From NCBI RefSeq assembly GCF_025490915.1, contig NZ_JANQBA010000006.1, positions 62,001 through 126,000 on the forward strand: a stretch of DNA of 64,000 nt, written 5' to 3'. How positions within the stretch are numbered: the first letter of the stretch is position 1; each line of letters begins with the position of its first letter. This DNA comes from Lacticaseibacillus parakribbianus. GTDB lineage: Bacteria; Bacillota; Bacilli; Lactobacillales; Lactobacillaceae. The notes under the pieces were generated by a model. The model was not told where the DNA came from. It searched no databases and was given only the letters and a program-made list of their open reading frames with translations. Below are positions 19,081 through 28,699 of the stretch, in pieces. The position numbers were made by a program, and so were the translations under genes.

Positions 19081-20115
19081 TTAGGCTTGGCGGTTGAACA
19101 CGTCTGCGGCGGCCTGGACCAGCGTTCCCGACAGGTCCAGCGAGTACTCCCAAAACATCAGGCCGCACAGCCCATGGGCGACGGCGTATTCGGCCTTGGC
19201 CGCCATCGACCGGGCGTCATCATAGGAAGAGAAGCGGTCGCCGTCGCAGTAGTACGGCGCCTTGGCTTCGTCATCCCAATGTACATTGGCCGGATGCTCA
19301 GCCAACAGCAGCTTGAGCTCGTTGTAGTTGGTGGTGTGGGTGCCAAGCGTGGCGGTCGGCTGGCCCAGCGGTGCGGCCTTGGCCGAGACCTCGAACCAGT
19401 CGCGGGAGTAAAAGGCCGAGCCGATGACGATTTTGGCGGCCGGCACCCCGACGGCCAGCAGCTTGTTGACCGCCTGCTGGGCGCTTAAGTTGCCGTTGGC
19501 CGCGGTGTAGCCGAGCAGGTTGGTGTGGTGCGACGCCAGCTTCGTCCAGCTGCCGCGCATGTCGTAGGTCATCACGTTGAGGTAATCGAGGTACTGGACG
19601 TATTCGTGCTTGTCGTCCGGGCTCATGGTGGCCAAAAGCGGCTCGGCCGCCCCAATGGCCGCGGTCAGCCGGTAATAGCGGCCATCCGCCGCCCCGGCGG
19701 CGTCCAAGGCGGCCCGGGCCCCCTTGACGAATGCGAGGAAGTTGGCCGCGTCTTCCGGCCGCGCGACGATGCCGGCGGTGTCCATGCCCGGGTACTCCCA
19801 GTCCAGGTCGACGCCGTCGAAGTCGTAGCGGCGCATGTATTCAATGATGTTTTGGGTGAAAACGGCCCGGTTGGCGGCCGTCGCCACCGCGTCGGAAAAG
19901 CCATCCGCGGTCCAGCCACCGATTGAGATGCAGGTCTTCAGGTTCGGGTACTTGGGTTTTTCGGCGTTGATCAGGTCAATTCTTTGCAGCTCGCGGGTCA
20001 GCTTCAGTCCGTCGATTTTGGCGAAGGCGTAGTTGATGCAGGACAGGTCGGCGAGGCGCAGATCGGCCACCGTCCAGGGCTTGCCGTCGTCGAGGTAGGC
20101 CATCAGTGTCGGCAT
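19081..20115 (-). CDS. GH18 family glycosidase (chitinase/endo-beta-N-acetylglucosaminidase-like), no signal peptide
   Basis: FDGVDLDWEYPG catalytic motif, CISIGGWT. Confidence 0.9.
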   Translation of the reverse strand: MPTLMAYLDDGKPWTVADLRLADLSCINYAFAKIDGLKLTRELQRIDLINAEKPKYPNLKTCISIGGWTADGFSDAVATAANRAVFTQNIIEYMRRYDFDGVDLDWEYPGMDTAGIVARPEDAANFLAFVKGARAALDAAGAADGRYYRLTAAIGAAEPLLATMSPDDKHEYVQYLDYLNVMTYDMRGSWTKLASHHTNLLGYTAANGNLSAQQAVNKLLAVGVPAAKIVIGSAFYSRDWFEVSAKAAPLGQPTATLGTHTTNYNELKLLLAEHPANVHWDDEAKAPYYCDGDRFSSYDDARSMAAKAEYAVAHGLCGLMFWEYSLDLSGTLVQAAADVFNRQA

Positions 20116-20143
20116 ATTGTCACTCCGTTCTTTCTATGATTAG

Positions 20144-20158
20144 CGTAATCGCTTACAA
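20144..20158 (-). promoter_or_regulatory. cre-like CcpA site
   Basis: TTGTAAGCGATTACG on minus strand vs WTGNAANCGNWWNCA. Confidence 0.6.
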
Positions 20159-20230
20159 GTTTCACTATACCCAGCAGACCCTTGGGGGACAAGGAAACCG
20201 CAAGAACAACATAGCCGAAAAATCCACATA

Positions 20231-20245
20231 TTGTAAGCGGTTTAT
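20231..20245 (+). promoter_or_regulatory. cre-like site
   Basis: TTGTAAGCGGTTTAT, inverted relative to 20144-20158 in the divergent GH18/GH29 promoter region. Confidence 0.5.
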
Positions 20246-20283
20246 TTCCCGGGTTATGCTGAATTTCGAAAGGGGGACGCAAC

Positions 20284-21624
20284 ATGACAGAACCTACCAC
20301 GGCCCGTGAGGACATTGAAACCGCCAAGGCCGCCGGCTGGACCACGCAGGATTTCGCGCAATTTCCCGAATATCCGACGCTGGTCAAGCAGTGGCGGTGG
20401 TTCCAAGATCAAAAGATCGGGCTGTTGATGCACTGGGGCGTGTACAGCCAGGCCGGGATCGTCGAATCCTGGCAGCTGTCCGACGAGGACACCTGGGCCC
20501 GGGGCAAGCACCCGTTCCGCCCGAACATGCATCAGCTCAAAAAAGACTACTGGGGGCTGGCCAAGCAGTTCAACCCGCAGCATTACGACCCAACGGCCTG
20601 GGCGAAGATTTTCAAGGCCGCCGGCATCCGCTACACCATTTTGACCACCAAGCACCACGACGGCTTCAACCTATTCAATACGCAGTACAGCGATTATAAA
20701 ACGGCCGCCGATCTGGTCGGCCCTTACGCTGACGCCATGCGCCAGGCCGGCATCGTGCCCGGCGTCTACTACTCCAAGGCCGACTGGCACCACCCCGACT
20801 ACTGGCGCCCGGATGGCCAGCCCAAGAGCCGCCACGCCGATTACCTGCCGGCAGACGATCCCGAACGCTGGGGCCGCTTCACCGATTTTGTCCACAAGCA
20901 GCTACTTGAGCTGGCCACCAACTACGGGCCGCTCGGGATGCTGTGGCTGGACGCCGGCTGGGTCAACGGCGAGCGCGAGCCGCTCGGATTCGACGAGCTG
21001 ATGCCCGAGATTCGCCAGGCCCAACCGGACATGCTGGTGGTCGATCGCACCATGGGCGGCCGCTACGAGAACTACGTGACCCCGGAGCGGCAGATTCCGA
21101 CGCTGGCCGACCGGCCGCGCCTGCCTTGGGAAAGCAACATCCCCCTGAGTAACGACTGGGGTTATGTCCCCCACGCCGATTACAAAAACAGCCGCACCGT
21201 CATCCAAGACGTGCTGCAGGTCGTCACCCTCGGCGGCAACATCGTCTTGGGCATCGGCCCCAAGCCCGACGGCACCCTGCCGAAGGTCGGCGTCAAGCTG
21301 CTCTTGCAGCTCGGCGGCTGGCTGAACCTCAACGGCCAGGGCATCTACAACACCCGCGCCGCAAGCGCCGACTTGATTCAACGGGCGGCAGACCTCAAGT
21401 ACTTCATCACCGAAGGCGCGACGCACTACTACCTGTTCCCTAAGGCCAAGGTGCCGAGTGCCGCTATCGACTTGAAGGCGCTGGGCCTGGCCGATGCCGT
21501 GACGACGGCCAGCCTGCTCGGCACCAACACCCCGCTGACCCGCGACGGTGACCTGGTCAAGCTGCCGGGCGGCCTGCGTCAGCGGCTGCTGCCGGGCATC
21601 GCCCTGGCCAAGCGGCCCGAGTAG
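20284..21624 (+). CDS. GH29 family alpha-L-fucosidase
   Basis: MHWGVYSQ, YTILTTKHHDGF, MLWLDAGW, VLGIGPKPDGTLP. Confidence 0.93.
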   Translation: MTEPTTAREDIETAKAAGWTTQDFAQFPEYPTLVKQWRWFQDQKIGLLMHWGVYSQAGIVESWQLSDEDTWARGKHPFRPNMHQLKKDYWGLAKQFNPQHYDPTAWAKIFKAAGIRYTILTTKHHDGFNLFNTQYSDYKTAADLVGPYADAMRQAGIVPGVYYSKADWHHPDYWRPDGQPKSRHADYLPADDPERWGRFTDFVHKQLLELATNYGPLGMLWLDAGWVNGEREPLGFDELMPEIRQAQPDMLVVDRTMGGRYENYVTPERQIPTLADRPRLPWESNIPLSNDWGYVPHADYKNSRTVIQDVLQVVTLGGNIVLGIGPKPDGTLPKVGVKLLLQLGGWLNLNGQGIYNTRAASADLIQRAADLKYFITEGATHYYLFPKAKVPSAAIDLKALGLADAVTTASLLGTNTPLTRDGDLVKLPGGLRQRLLPGIALAKRPE

Positions 21625-22055
21625 CCTCACCCGCACGGTTTTTCGCCACTCGGACCGCAAGACCGGCGCCGAACGTCACGCGCCACTAACTGGCCCTGCA
21701 ACGCAGGCGTAGCTGTGCTGGGTCCCATACGCACAACACGTCCTGCAGCTAGCATTAACGCGGTGTAAGGCGTCATCCACCTTGTCGGGCGGAGGCCTGG
21801 CCAAGCGGCTGCTGGAGACGGAGAACCGGGGCGAGCCAGCGTGAAATTGCTGTTAGGCGGCCGCCCTTGCCGGCTTACAGCAAGGGCGGGTCTGGAGACC
21901 GGCACGGGCTCCAGGGAGCCCCACGCGTTCCGCCGCCCCGGCTCGGAGGCGGAAACAGCTGCTTGTCCGGGCCGGAGCCCGAATCCACAACGATCACCTG
22001 ATGACCCTACCCGCTAAGTAAATGCTTTTATACTCTCTACAAAGGAGTTGATTCT

Positions 22056-23027
22056 ATGGCCGCCATGCAACCGGCTACTACGCTTGCCATTCCAGAGGCC
22101 AAGCGGAAGAAACGAACACGTCAGTTTTTTTCACTCAAGCGACTGCAGGAGAACTGGCAGCTTTACGTGCTGATCCTGCCGGCGTTTCTCTGCCTGCTGA
22201 TTTTCTCATACGTCCCGATGTACGGGGTTTTGATCGCCTTCAAGGACTACATGCCGTCCTTGGGCATCTGGAACTCCCCGTGGGTGGGCATGAAGTACTT
22301 CAACCAGTTCTTCAATTCCTACTACTTCTGGGACCTGATGCGCAACACCCTGGGTATCCAGGTTTACGGCCTGATTTTGGGCTTCCCGCTGCCGATCATC
22401 TTGGCCCTGGCGCTTAACGAGATGAAGGACGGTTTTTGGAAGAAGTTCAGCCAAACCGTCACCTACGCACCGAACTTCATCTCCGTCGTTGTCATGGGCG
22501 GGATGCTGGTCGCCTTCTTGGACCCATCGACCGGGATTATCAACCACGCCCTCGGCCTGTTCGGGGTCAAGCCGATCGCCTTCATGAGCGATCCGCGCTG
22601 GTTCAAAACGGTCTACGTGCTGAGCAGCGTCTGGCAAGGCACCGGCTGGGGGTCCGTCATCTACCTGGCCGCCTTGGCCGGGGTTGACCCATCGCTTCAC
22701 GAAGCCGCGATCGTCGACGGCGCCACCCGCCTGCAGCGCGTCTGGCACATCAACCTGCCGTCGATTGTGCCGACCATGGTCATCTTGTTGATCATGAACG
22801 TCGGGAGCCTTTTCTCCATGGGTTACGAAAAGGTCCTGCTGCTGCAAAACCCGCTGAACATGTCGAGCTCCAACGTGATTGCAACCTTCGTCTACCAGCA
22901 GGGGCTGATCAACGGGGCTTACAGCTACGCGGCGGCCGTCGGGCTGTTCAACTCGCTGATCAACGCGATCTTGCTGATTGTCGTCAACAACATCGCCCGC
23001 AAAGTCTCCGAGACAAGTCTGTGGTAA
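22056..23027 (+). CDS. carbohydrate ABC transporter permease (LplB type)
   Basis: EAAIVDGATRLQRVWHINLPSIVPT EAA motif, multiple TM. Confidence 0.92.
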   Translation: MAAMQPATTLAIPEAKRKKRTRQFFSLKRLQENWQLYVLILPAFLCLLIFSYVPMYGVLIAFKDYMPSLGIWNSPWVGMKYFNQFFNSYYFWDLMRNTLGIQVYGLILGFPLPIILALALNEMKDGFWKKFSQTVTYAPNFISVVVMGGMLVAFLDPSTGIINHALGLFGVKPIAFMSDPRWFKTVYVLSSVWQGTGWGSVIYLAALAGVDPSLHEAAIVDGATRLQRVWHINLPSIVPTMVILLIMNVGSLFSMGYEKVLLLQNPLNMSSSNVIATFVYQQGLINGAYSYAAAVGLFNSLINAILLIVVNNIARKVSETSLW

Positions 23028-23039
23028 AGGAGGGGTAAT

Positions 23040-23957
23040 ATGAACACAACACTGATCAAAGACACCAAGGCCGATCGCATCTTCAAGTACTTCCTTTACC
23101 TCTTCATCCTGCTGGCGGTTTTGATCGTCATCTACCCGCTGATCTACATCATCAGCGCGTCGGTCTCCGACCCGACCGCGGTGAACTCCGGGGCCATGTG
23201 GCTGTGGCCCAAGGGCTTCTCGCTTGAAGGCTACGAAGTGATTCTGAAGTACAAGGACATCTGGCGTGGCTACGGCATGACCATCTTCTACACGGTCGCC
23301 GGCACGGCCATCAGCCTCTTCATGACGCTGCCTTGCGCCTACGCGATTTCCCGCCCGGACTTTTCGGGTAAAAAATGGTTCACCACCTTCATGCTGGTGA
23401 CGATGTTCCTGAACGGCGGCCTGATTCCAAGCTACTTGCTGATCAAGTCGATGGGCATGCTCAACACCGTCTGGGCGATTCTGCTGCCCGGCGCCGTGTC
23501 CGTCTACAACATCGTCGTAACCCGCGCGTTCTTCCAGTCCAACGTGCCCTGGGAGATGCAAGAGGCCGCCAAGATCGACGGCGCGTCCGACTTCCAGATC
23601 TTCTTCCGCATCGTGCTGCCGCTGTCGGCACCGATCATCGCGGTGATGGCGCTGTTTTACGGCGTCGGCATCTGGAACAGCTACTTCAGCTCCCTGGTTT
23701 ACCTGCAAAACAAGGCTTTGTACCCATTGCAGATGGTGCTGCGCCAGATCTTGGTGCTGCAAGACATCCAGCAAGGCGCCGCGACCGGCTCGGCCGTGAC
23801 CGCCAGTGCCGCAGAGGCCATGGAACGCAAGGCCGAACTCGCCGCCATCATCAAGTACGGCGTCATGATCGTGTCATCACTGCCGGTCATCCTGGTTTAC
23901 CCCTTCCTGCAACGCTTCTTCGTCAAAGGGGTTCTGATCGGTTCCTTGAAGGGTTAA
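23040..23957 (+). CDS. carbohydrate ABC transporter permease (YtcP type)
   Basis: EAAKIDGASDFQIFFRIVLPLSAP EAA motif, multiple TM. Confidence 0.92.
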   Translation: MNTTLIKDTKADRIFKYFLYLFILLAVLIVIYPLIYIISASVSDPTAVNSGAMWLWPKGFSLEGYEVILKYKDIWRGYGMTIFYTVAGTAISLFMTLPCAYAISRPDFSGKKWFTTFMLVTMFLNGGLIPSYLLIKSMGMLNTVWAILLPGAVSVYNIVVTRAFFQSNVPWEMQEAAKIDGASDFQIFFRIVLPLSAPIIAVMALFYGVGIWNSYFSSLVYLQNKALYPLQMVLRQILVLQDIQQGAATGSAVTASAAEAMERKAELAAIIKYGVMIVSSLPVILVYPFLQRFFVKGVLIGSLKG

Positions 23958-24030
23958 ACACCGCCGCCTCAATTAGGGTGAGGCCCCGGCTTTAAAAAAT
24001 TTTAGGGTAAGAATCGAAAGGAGTATTGCT

Positions 24031-25689
24031 ATGAAACTGTCCAAAGCTATCCAACTCGCTGGCATCACCGCGATGTCGCTGCTCGCACTCGCCGCTTGCG
24101 GCGGCAAGTCCGGGTCCGACACCGGCAAGAAGTCCAGCGACATCAAGGTGACCACCAAGGGCTTCCCAATCGTCAAAAAGGGTGTGACCATGACCCTGAT
24201 GGCCCCGAACGTCGCCGGTAACGCCGAGTACAAGGACATGCCGACCTTGCAGAAGTACGCCAAAATGACTGGCATCAAGCTCAAGTACAACACCCCATCG
24301 AGTTCCGACTACGGCACCAAGCTGAACCTGGCCTTCGCTTCTCAAGACCTGCCGGACATGATCTACGGCTCCGGGACCTCGACGTTCACCACCGCCAACG
24401 AAATCACTTACGGCAAGCAGGGCCTGATCGTGCCACTGGAGAAGCTCCTGCCAAAATACGCACCGAACTTCTACAAGCTGATGAAGGCCGACCCGAACAT
24501 TGAAAAGTCCATCACCACCCCGGACGGCCACATCTACTCCCTGCCGATGCTGCAGCGTGGCGACACCTCCAACTGGTACCTTGGCCCTATGTGGTACAAC
24601 GGCACGTGGCTGAAGAAGCTCGGCGTCACCGAGCTGCCGAAGACCGCAGACGAGTTCTACGCCCTGCTCAAGCGCTTCAAGACCGAAGATCCGAACGGCA
24701 ACGGCAAGGCGGATGAAATTCCGTACTCCGACATGAAGGACTTCTGGAGCCGCACCTGGCTGATGTCGACCTTCGGCATGCTGTCCAACGACGTGCAAAA
24801 CAACGGCGACAAGGTGGTTTACAACCCGATCACCAATAACTACAAGGCTTACCTGACCTTCTTCAACAAGCTGTACAAGGAAGGGCTGCTCGACAAGAAC
24901 ACCTTCACCCAGTCCGGCGACGCCAAGAAGGCCAAGATGGACAAGGGCCTGGTCGGCTTCACCCAGGATTACGCCCCGGGCTTCAACGGTGAAACCACCG
25001 CGGCCCAAAAGGCTACCAACCCGATGTGGCAGCCGCTGACCAGCTCCGTTTCCAAAAAGGCGATCATCCCTGGTAACCCCCGAATCAACCGCGGCTGCTT
25101 CGTGATCACCAAGGCCTGCCCATCGCCTGAAGCGGCGCTGCGTTGGGTCGACTACCTCTACACCGTCAAGGGTCAAAACTTCATGAACCAAGGCCCTGAA
25201 GGCGTGATGTGGCACTACGAGAAGACCGCCGACGGCAACGAGGCCAAGGTCTTCAACAAGGGCATCGACTCCTCCAACTCCGAAGACTTCCGCTCCAAGA
25301 TCACCCCGAACTACGGCATCACCTCCCCTGGCCTGAGCGGCGAGCTCTCCAAGGACCCTTACCAAAACACCATTTTGGAAAAGAAGACCGACGACCCAAC
25401 CGGCGACGTTTACGCTAAGTTCGCCGTGTCCGAAACCCAAAAGAAGATCGACCCGTACGTTCGCGTTCCTTACCCACTGGTATACCTGACCAACGCGGAA
25501 CAAGACGAAGTGTCCCCGATCGCCAACGACCTGAAGACCTTCGTTCAGCAAAGCGAAGCCAAGTTCATCACCGGTGTGACCCCACTGTCCGAATGGGATA
25601 ACTACGTGAAGACCATCAAGGGCATGAACGTCGACAAGTACGTCAAGGTTTACCAAGACGCCTACGACCGCTGGAACAACGCGAAGTAA
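24031..25689 (+). CDS. extracellular solute-binding lipoprotein of carbohydrate ABC transporter
   Basis: lipobox LLALAACGG, downstream of two permeases. Confidence 0.92.
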   Translation: MKLSKAIQLAGITAMSLLALAACGGKSGSDTGKKSSDIKVTTKGFPIVKKGVTMTLMAPNVAGNAEYKDMPTLQKYAKMTGIKLKYNTPSSSDYGTKLNLAFASQDLPDMIYGSGTSTFTTANEITYGKQGLIVPLEKLLPKYAPNFYKLMKADPNIEKSITTPDGHIYSLPMLQRGDTSNWYLGPMWYNGTWLKKLGVTELPKTADEFYALLKRFKTEDPNGNGKADEIPYSDMKDFWSRTWLMSTFGMLSNDVQNNGDKVVYNPITNNYKAYLTFFNKLYKEGLLDKNTFTQSGDAKKAKMDKGLVGFTQDYAPGFNGETTAAQKATNPMWQPLTSSVSKKAIIPGNPRINRGCFVITKACPSPEAALRWVDYLYTVKGQNFMNQGPEGVMWHYEKTADGNEAKVFNKGIDSSNSEDFRSKITPNYGITSPGLSGELSKDPYQNTILEKKTDDPTGDVYAKFAVSETQKKIDPYVRVPYPLVYLTNAEQDEVSPIANDLKTFVQQSEAKFITGVTPLSEWDNYVKTIKGMNVDKYVKVYQDAYDRWNNAK

Positions 25690-25776
25690 GCGCCAGAACT
25701 ACGCAGGCGGTGTCACCCCCTCATTGCGAGGGCGGTGGCACCGCCTGTTTGCTTTTCACGTCTCCAAGCCCAGCAC

Positions 25777-26526
25777 TCAGCGAAACGTCCGCTTAATGCG
25801 CCGCGTCGCAAGCGGTCCCGGGTCGTCCGGCGTGATGGGTGCCGCCAGCGCCTGCCGCCGAGCGGCCGGGCTTGGCAGCAATGCCAGCAGACGCGCGAAT
25901 GCCTGCGCCTCACCGGCAGAGTCGGTGGCCTGATAATAGCGCATCAGCGCAATCATGAACTCGGCACGGTCCAGGTCGTTAATCGGCAGCAGCAGATAAT
26001 CGCCGCTAGTCAGCGTGTTGTAGGCCGCATTGGCCGCGATTAGCGCCGTTCGCTTGTTGCCGTCTTGGCAGGGCTGAAGCTTGGCGAGTCGTGCGAACAC
26101 CCGCCAAGCTTCAGCCTCCGCCTTCGCGGAATCGCGGTACTGTCCCACAATCGTCTCAAGATCTGCCTGCGTCACCACATCCGGCGGAAAATACGCCGCC
26201 TTGCCATGCGCGTCCAGCAGAATCGCGGTTTTGTCGTCCGGATTATAATAGGCATTCCGCAAATGCCCCGGCATCGCTGACTCCTCGGGCGAGGGCGAAT
26301 CGAACGCCCGGTTGATGGCGATGATCCCGGCCGCGCTGAAACCGGTGACCTCAACCGCGGCGATGCCCTTGAGTGCATCCGTGAAAATCGCCACGTCTGA
26401 ATTATCCTGGCGAAGCGGCGCCGGCGACTGCCGATCAAGCGCCAACTTGGTCTGATAAACTGTGCTGCCGTAGCCGTTCAAGGTTCCCAGTGAGGCGATG
26501 AATCTCGCCAGCGCCGTGTTCGTCAT
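25777..26526 (-). CDS. Fic/Doc family protein with altered Fic motif
   Basis: LQPCQDGNKRTALIAAN in place of HPFxxGNKRTAL. Confidence 0.8.
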   Translation of the reverse strand: MTNTALARFIASLGTLNGYGSTVYQTKLALDRQSPAPLRQDNSDVAIFTDALKGIAAVEVTGFSAAGIIAINRAFDSPSPEESAMPGHLRNAYYNPDDKTAILLDAHGKAAYFPPDVVTQADLETIVGQYRDSAKAEAEAWRVFARLAKLQPCQDGNKRTALIAANAAYNTLTSGDYLLLPINDLDRAEFMIALMRYYQATDSAGEAQAFARLLALLPSPAARRQALAAPITPDDPGPLATRRIKRTFR

Positions 26527-26645
26527 CGCAAATCACCCTTTCGCGTATTTGATTAACGTCATCGTAACCGATGCGAGGCGGCGGTGTAAGCCAGCCGCCT
26601 GGCGGTCCAAAAAGCGCGTCGCCATCGCGGCGCCGCGCTTTTGCA

Positions 26646-26993
26646 TCAGTCCTGCTTCAGCTCGCTCAGGTCGTTGGCCTGGCTGAAGTCGATGTAGATG
26701 GCCTTGGGGTTGTCCTTGACGATCAGGATGTAGCCGTGGCCGAGAAAGGCGTCCTTGTCGCCAACGTAGGTGATGGGGAACTCCTGAGCCGGCGCCAGGT
26801 TGCCCTGGATCAGCAGCGCGTAGAGTTCATCGTCGGAGTAGTCATCCGAAAAGGCGATGGCAACCGGCGCCGTCACCAGCTGGTCGGCCTTGTTCATCAG
26901 CTTGATCACCTCGAAGAGCTGATCGGTCACGGCCGTCGGGAACACCTTGGCCACCGTCGGGCTGACGTGGGTCTTTTTGCTTGCGTCGTACAT
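26646..26993 (-). CDS. hypothetical protein
   Basis: GGAGG-N5-ATG start at 26993; non-repetitive ordered sequence. Confidence 0.6.
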   Translation of the reverse strand: MYDASKKTHVSPTVAKVFPTAVTDQLFEVIKLMNKADQLVTAPVAIAFSDDYSDDELYALLIQGNLAPAQEFPITYVGDKDAFLGHGYILIVKDNPKAIYIDFSQANDLSELKQD

Positions 26994-27052
26994 ACGTACC
27001 TCCAATGAATTGTAATGTAATTAACTTACCACAAGTAAGCCGGCGTTGCACG

Positions 27053-28501
27053 TCAGGCCAGCGCCGCGGTGAGCCGCCGGAACTCGGCCGCCAGCGGCCG
27101 GTAAATCGCAACGGCCTCGGGATTCGGCACGAAGCGGTGCGTGGCGGCGGTTGGCAGCGCCTGCCCCAGCGGTAGCCGGTCCAGCGCCTGGGCCCCAAGC
27201 ACCGCCGCCCCCAGCGCCGAGCTTTCGACGCTGGCTGGCACCGTCACCGCGCAGCCGGTGATGTCGGCCAGCATCTGGCACCACAGCGGGCTTTTGGCGA
27301 AGCCGCCGGCCGCCGCCAGCGTCGTCACCGGCCCGGCCAGCGGCGTCAGCAGCGCCAGCACCGCGGCGAGGTTGAAAATCACGCCCTCCATGCCGGCGCG
27401 AACCAGGTCGGCGGTCGTGTGGGTCGTCGTCAGTCCCACGAAGCTGCCGGTCGCCGCGGCGTTCCACAGCGGGGCCCGTTCCCCCGCCAGGTAGGGCAAA
27501 AAAAGCAGGTCGTGGCTGCCGGCCGGTGCCGTGGCGGCCAGCGCCGTCAACTCGGTCAGCGTCAGCTGCGGCGCCAGCGTCCGGTTCAGCCACTGCAGCA
27601 CGTTGCCGCCGTTGTTGACCGGGCCACCGATCACCCACTGCCGCGGCCCCAGGTAGTAGGTGAACAGCCGCCCGGCGGGATCAAGCGCCAGCTTGGGCGC
27701 CACCACCCGCACCGCGCCAGAGGTGCCGATGGTCACGGCGTATTGCCCGGGGGCCACCGCCCCGAGCCCGAGGTTGCTCAGTGGGCCATCGGACGACCCG
27801 GCAATCACCGGGGTGGCCGGGGCCAGCCCCAGTGACTCGGCCACGGCAGGCAAAAGCGGCCCGACCGCCGCGGTCGGCTCGCACAACGCCGGCAGCTGGC
27901 CCCGGGTGACCCCGGCCAGCGCCAGCAGGTCGGCGGCCCAGTCGCCGGTGGCCGGATCGTACAGCCCCGTGGCGTTGGCCAGCGAGCGATCCACCACCAA
28001 GCGGCCGCACAGCGCCTGCAAGACGAAGGCCTTGATGCCGACGACTTGCGCCGCCTGCTGCACCAGGCCGGGACGCGTCTGGTTCAGCCAGATCAGCTTG
28101 GCCAAGGGGCTCATCGGGTGAATCGGCACCCCGGTTTGGCGCAGCCGGGCCGCCGTGGTCGCCGCTTTGGCCAGGGCCGCGGCGACCGCGGCGGCACGGT
28201 TATCCGCCCAGGTCATCATCGCCGTGAGCGGCTGGCCGGCCGCGTCCAGCAGCATCAGGCTGTGCATCGCGGCGGAAAAGCTGATGGCCGCGACGTTTTG
28301 GCCGCCGACTTGGGCCACCACCTGGGCCAACCCGGCTCGCACCGCCGCCAGAATCAGCCGCGGATCCTGCTCCGCGGCGCCTGGCACCGGCCGTTCCAGC
28401 GGGTAGCCGCCGCCGGCCTGGGCCTGCACTGTGCCGTCCGGGGCAAAGGCCACCACCTTGGTGCTGGTCGTGCCGATGTCAACGCCGATAATCACGCTCA
28501 T
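27053..28501 (-). CDS. gntK: FGGY-family gluconokinase
   Basis: VIIGVDIGTTSTKVVAF; neighbours 6-phosphogluconate dehydrogenase; start trimmed from ORF 28648. Confidence 0.88.
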   Translation of the reverse strand: MSVIIGVDIGTTSTKVVAFAPDGTVQAQAGGGYPLERPVPGAAEQDPRLILAAVRAGLAQVVAQVGGQNVAAISFSAAMHSLMLLDAAGQPLTAMMTWADNRAAAVAAALAKAATTAARLRQTGVPIHPMSPLAKLIWLNQTRPGLVQQAAQVVGIKAFVLQALCGRLVVDRSLANATGLYDPATGDWAADLLALAGVTRGQLPALCEPTAAVGPLLPAVAESLGLAPATPVIAGSSDGPLSNLGLGAVAPGQYAVTIGTSGAVRVVAPKLALDPAGRLFTYYLGPRQWVIGGPVNNGGNVLQWLNRTLAPQLTLTELTALAATAPAGSHDLLFLPYLAGERAPLWNAAATGSFVGLTTTHTTADLVRAGMEGVIFNLAAVLALLTPLAGPVTTLAAAGGFAKSPLWCQMLADITGCAVTVPASVESSALGAAVLGAQALDRLPLGQALPTAATHRFVPNPEAVAIYRPLAAEFRRLTAALA

Positions 28502-28699
28502 GTTGTCGCTCCATTCCGTTATCTTGCTACGTGACGCCTCAAAATCAGGGTCAAAACCGCTCGCCGCCGACCGTGCAAGACCGTTACGGCTCCGCCGGGT
28601 CGCGCGTCGCCGAGTGGTCGGGCAGTTTTCCCCCGGGTTACGCGCCACCGTAGCACTTCTCCCCAGTTGCGCGTCGCCGGGTGGCCCCCGGGTTGCGCA

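Noticed and set aside
22206-23774. 522-aa minus-strand ORF over both ABC permeases
   Set aside because: Antisense shadow; opposite strand encodes two canonical permeases with EAA motifs.
23992-25656. 554-aa minus-strand ORF opposite solute-binding protein
   Set aside because: Antisense shadow of a lipoprotein gene with clear lipobox.
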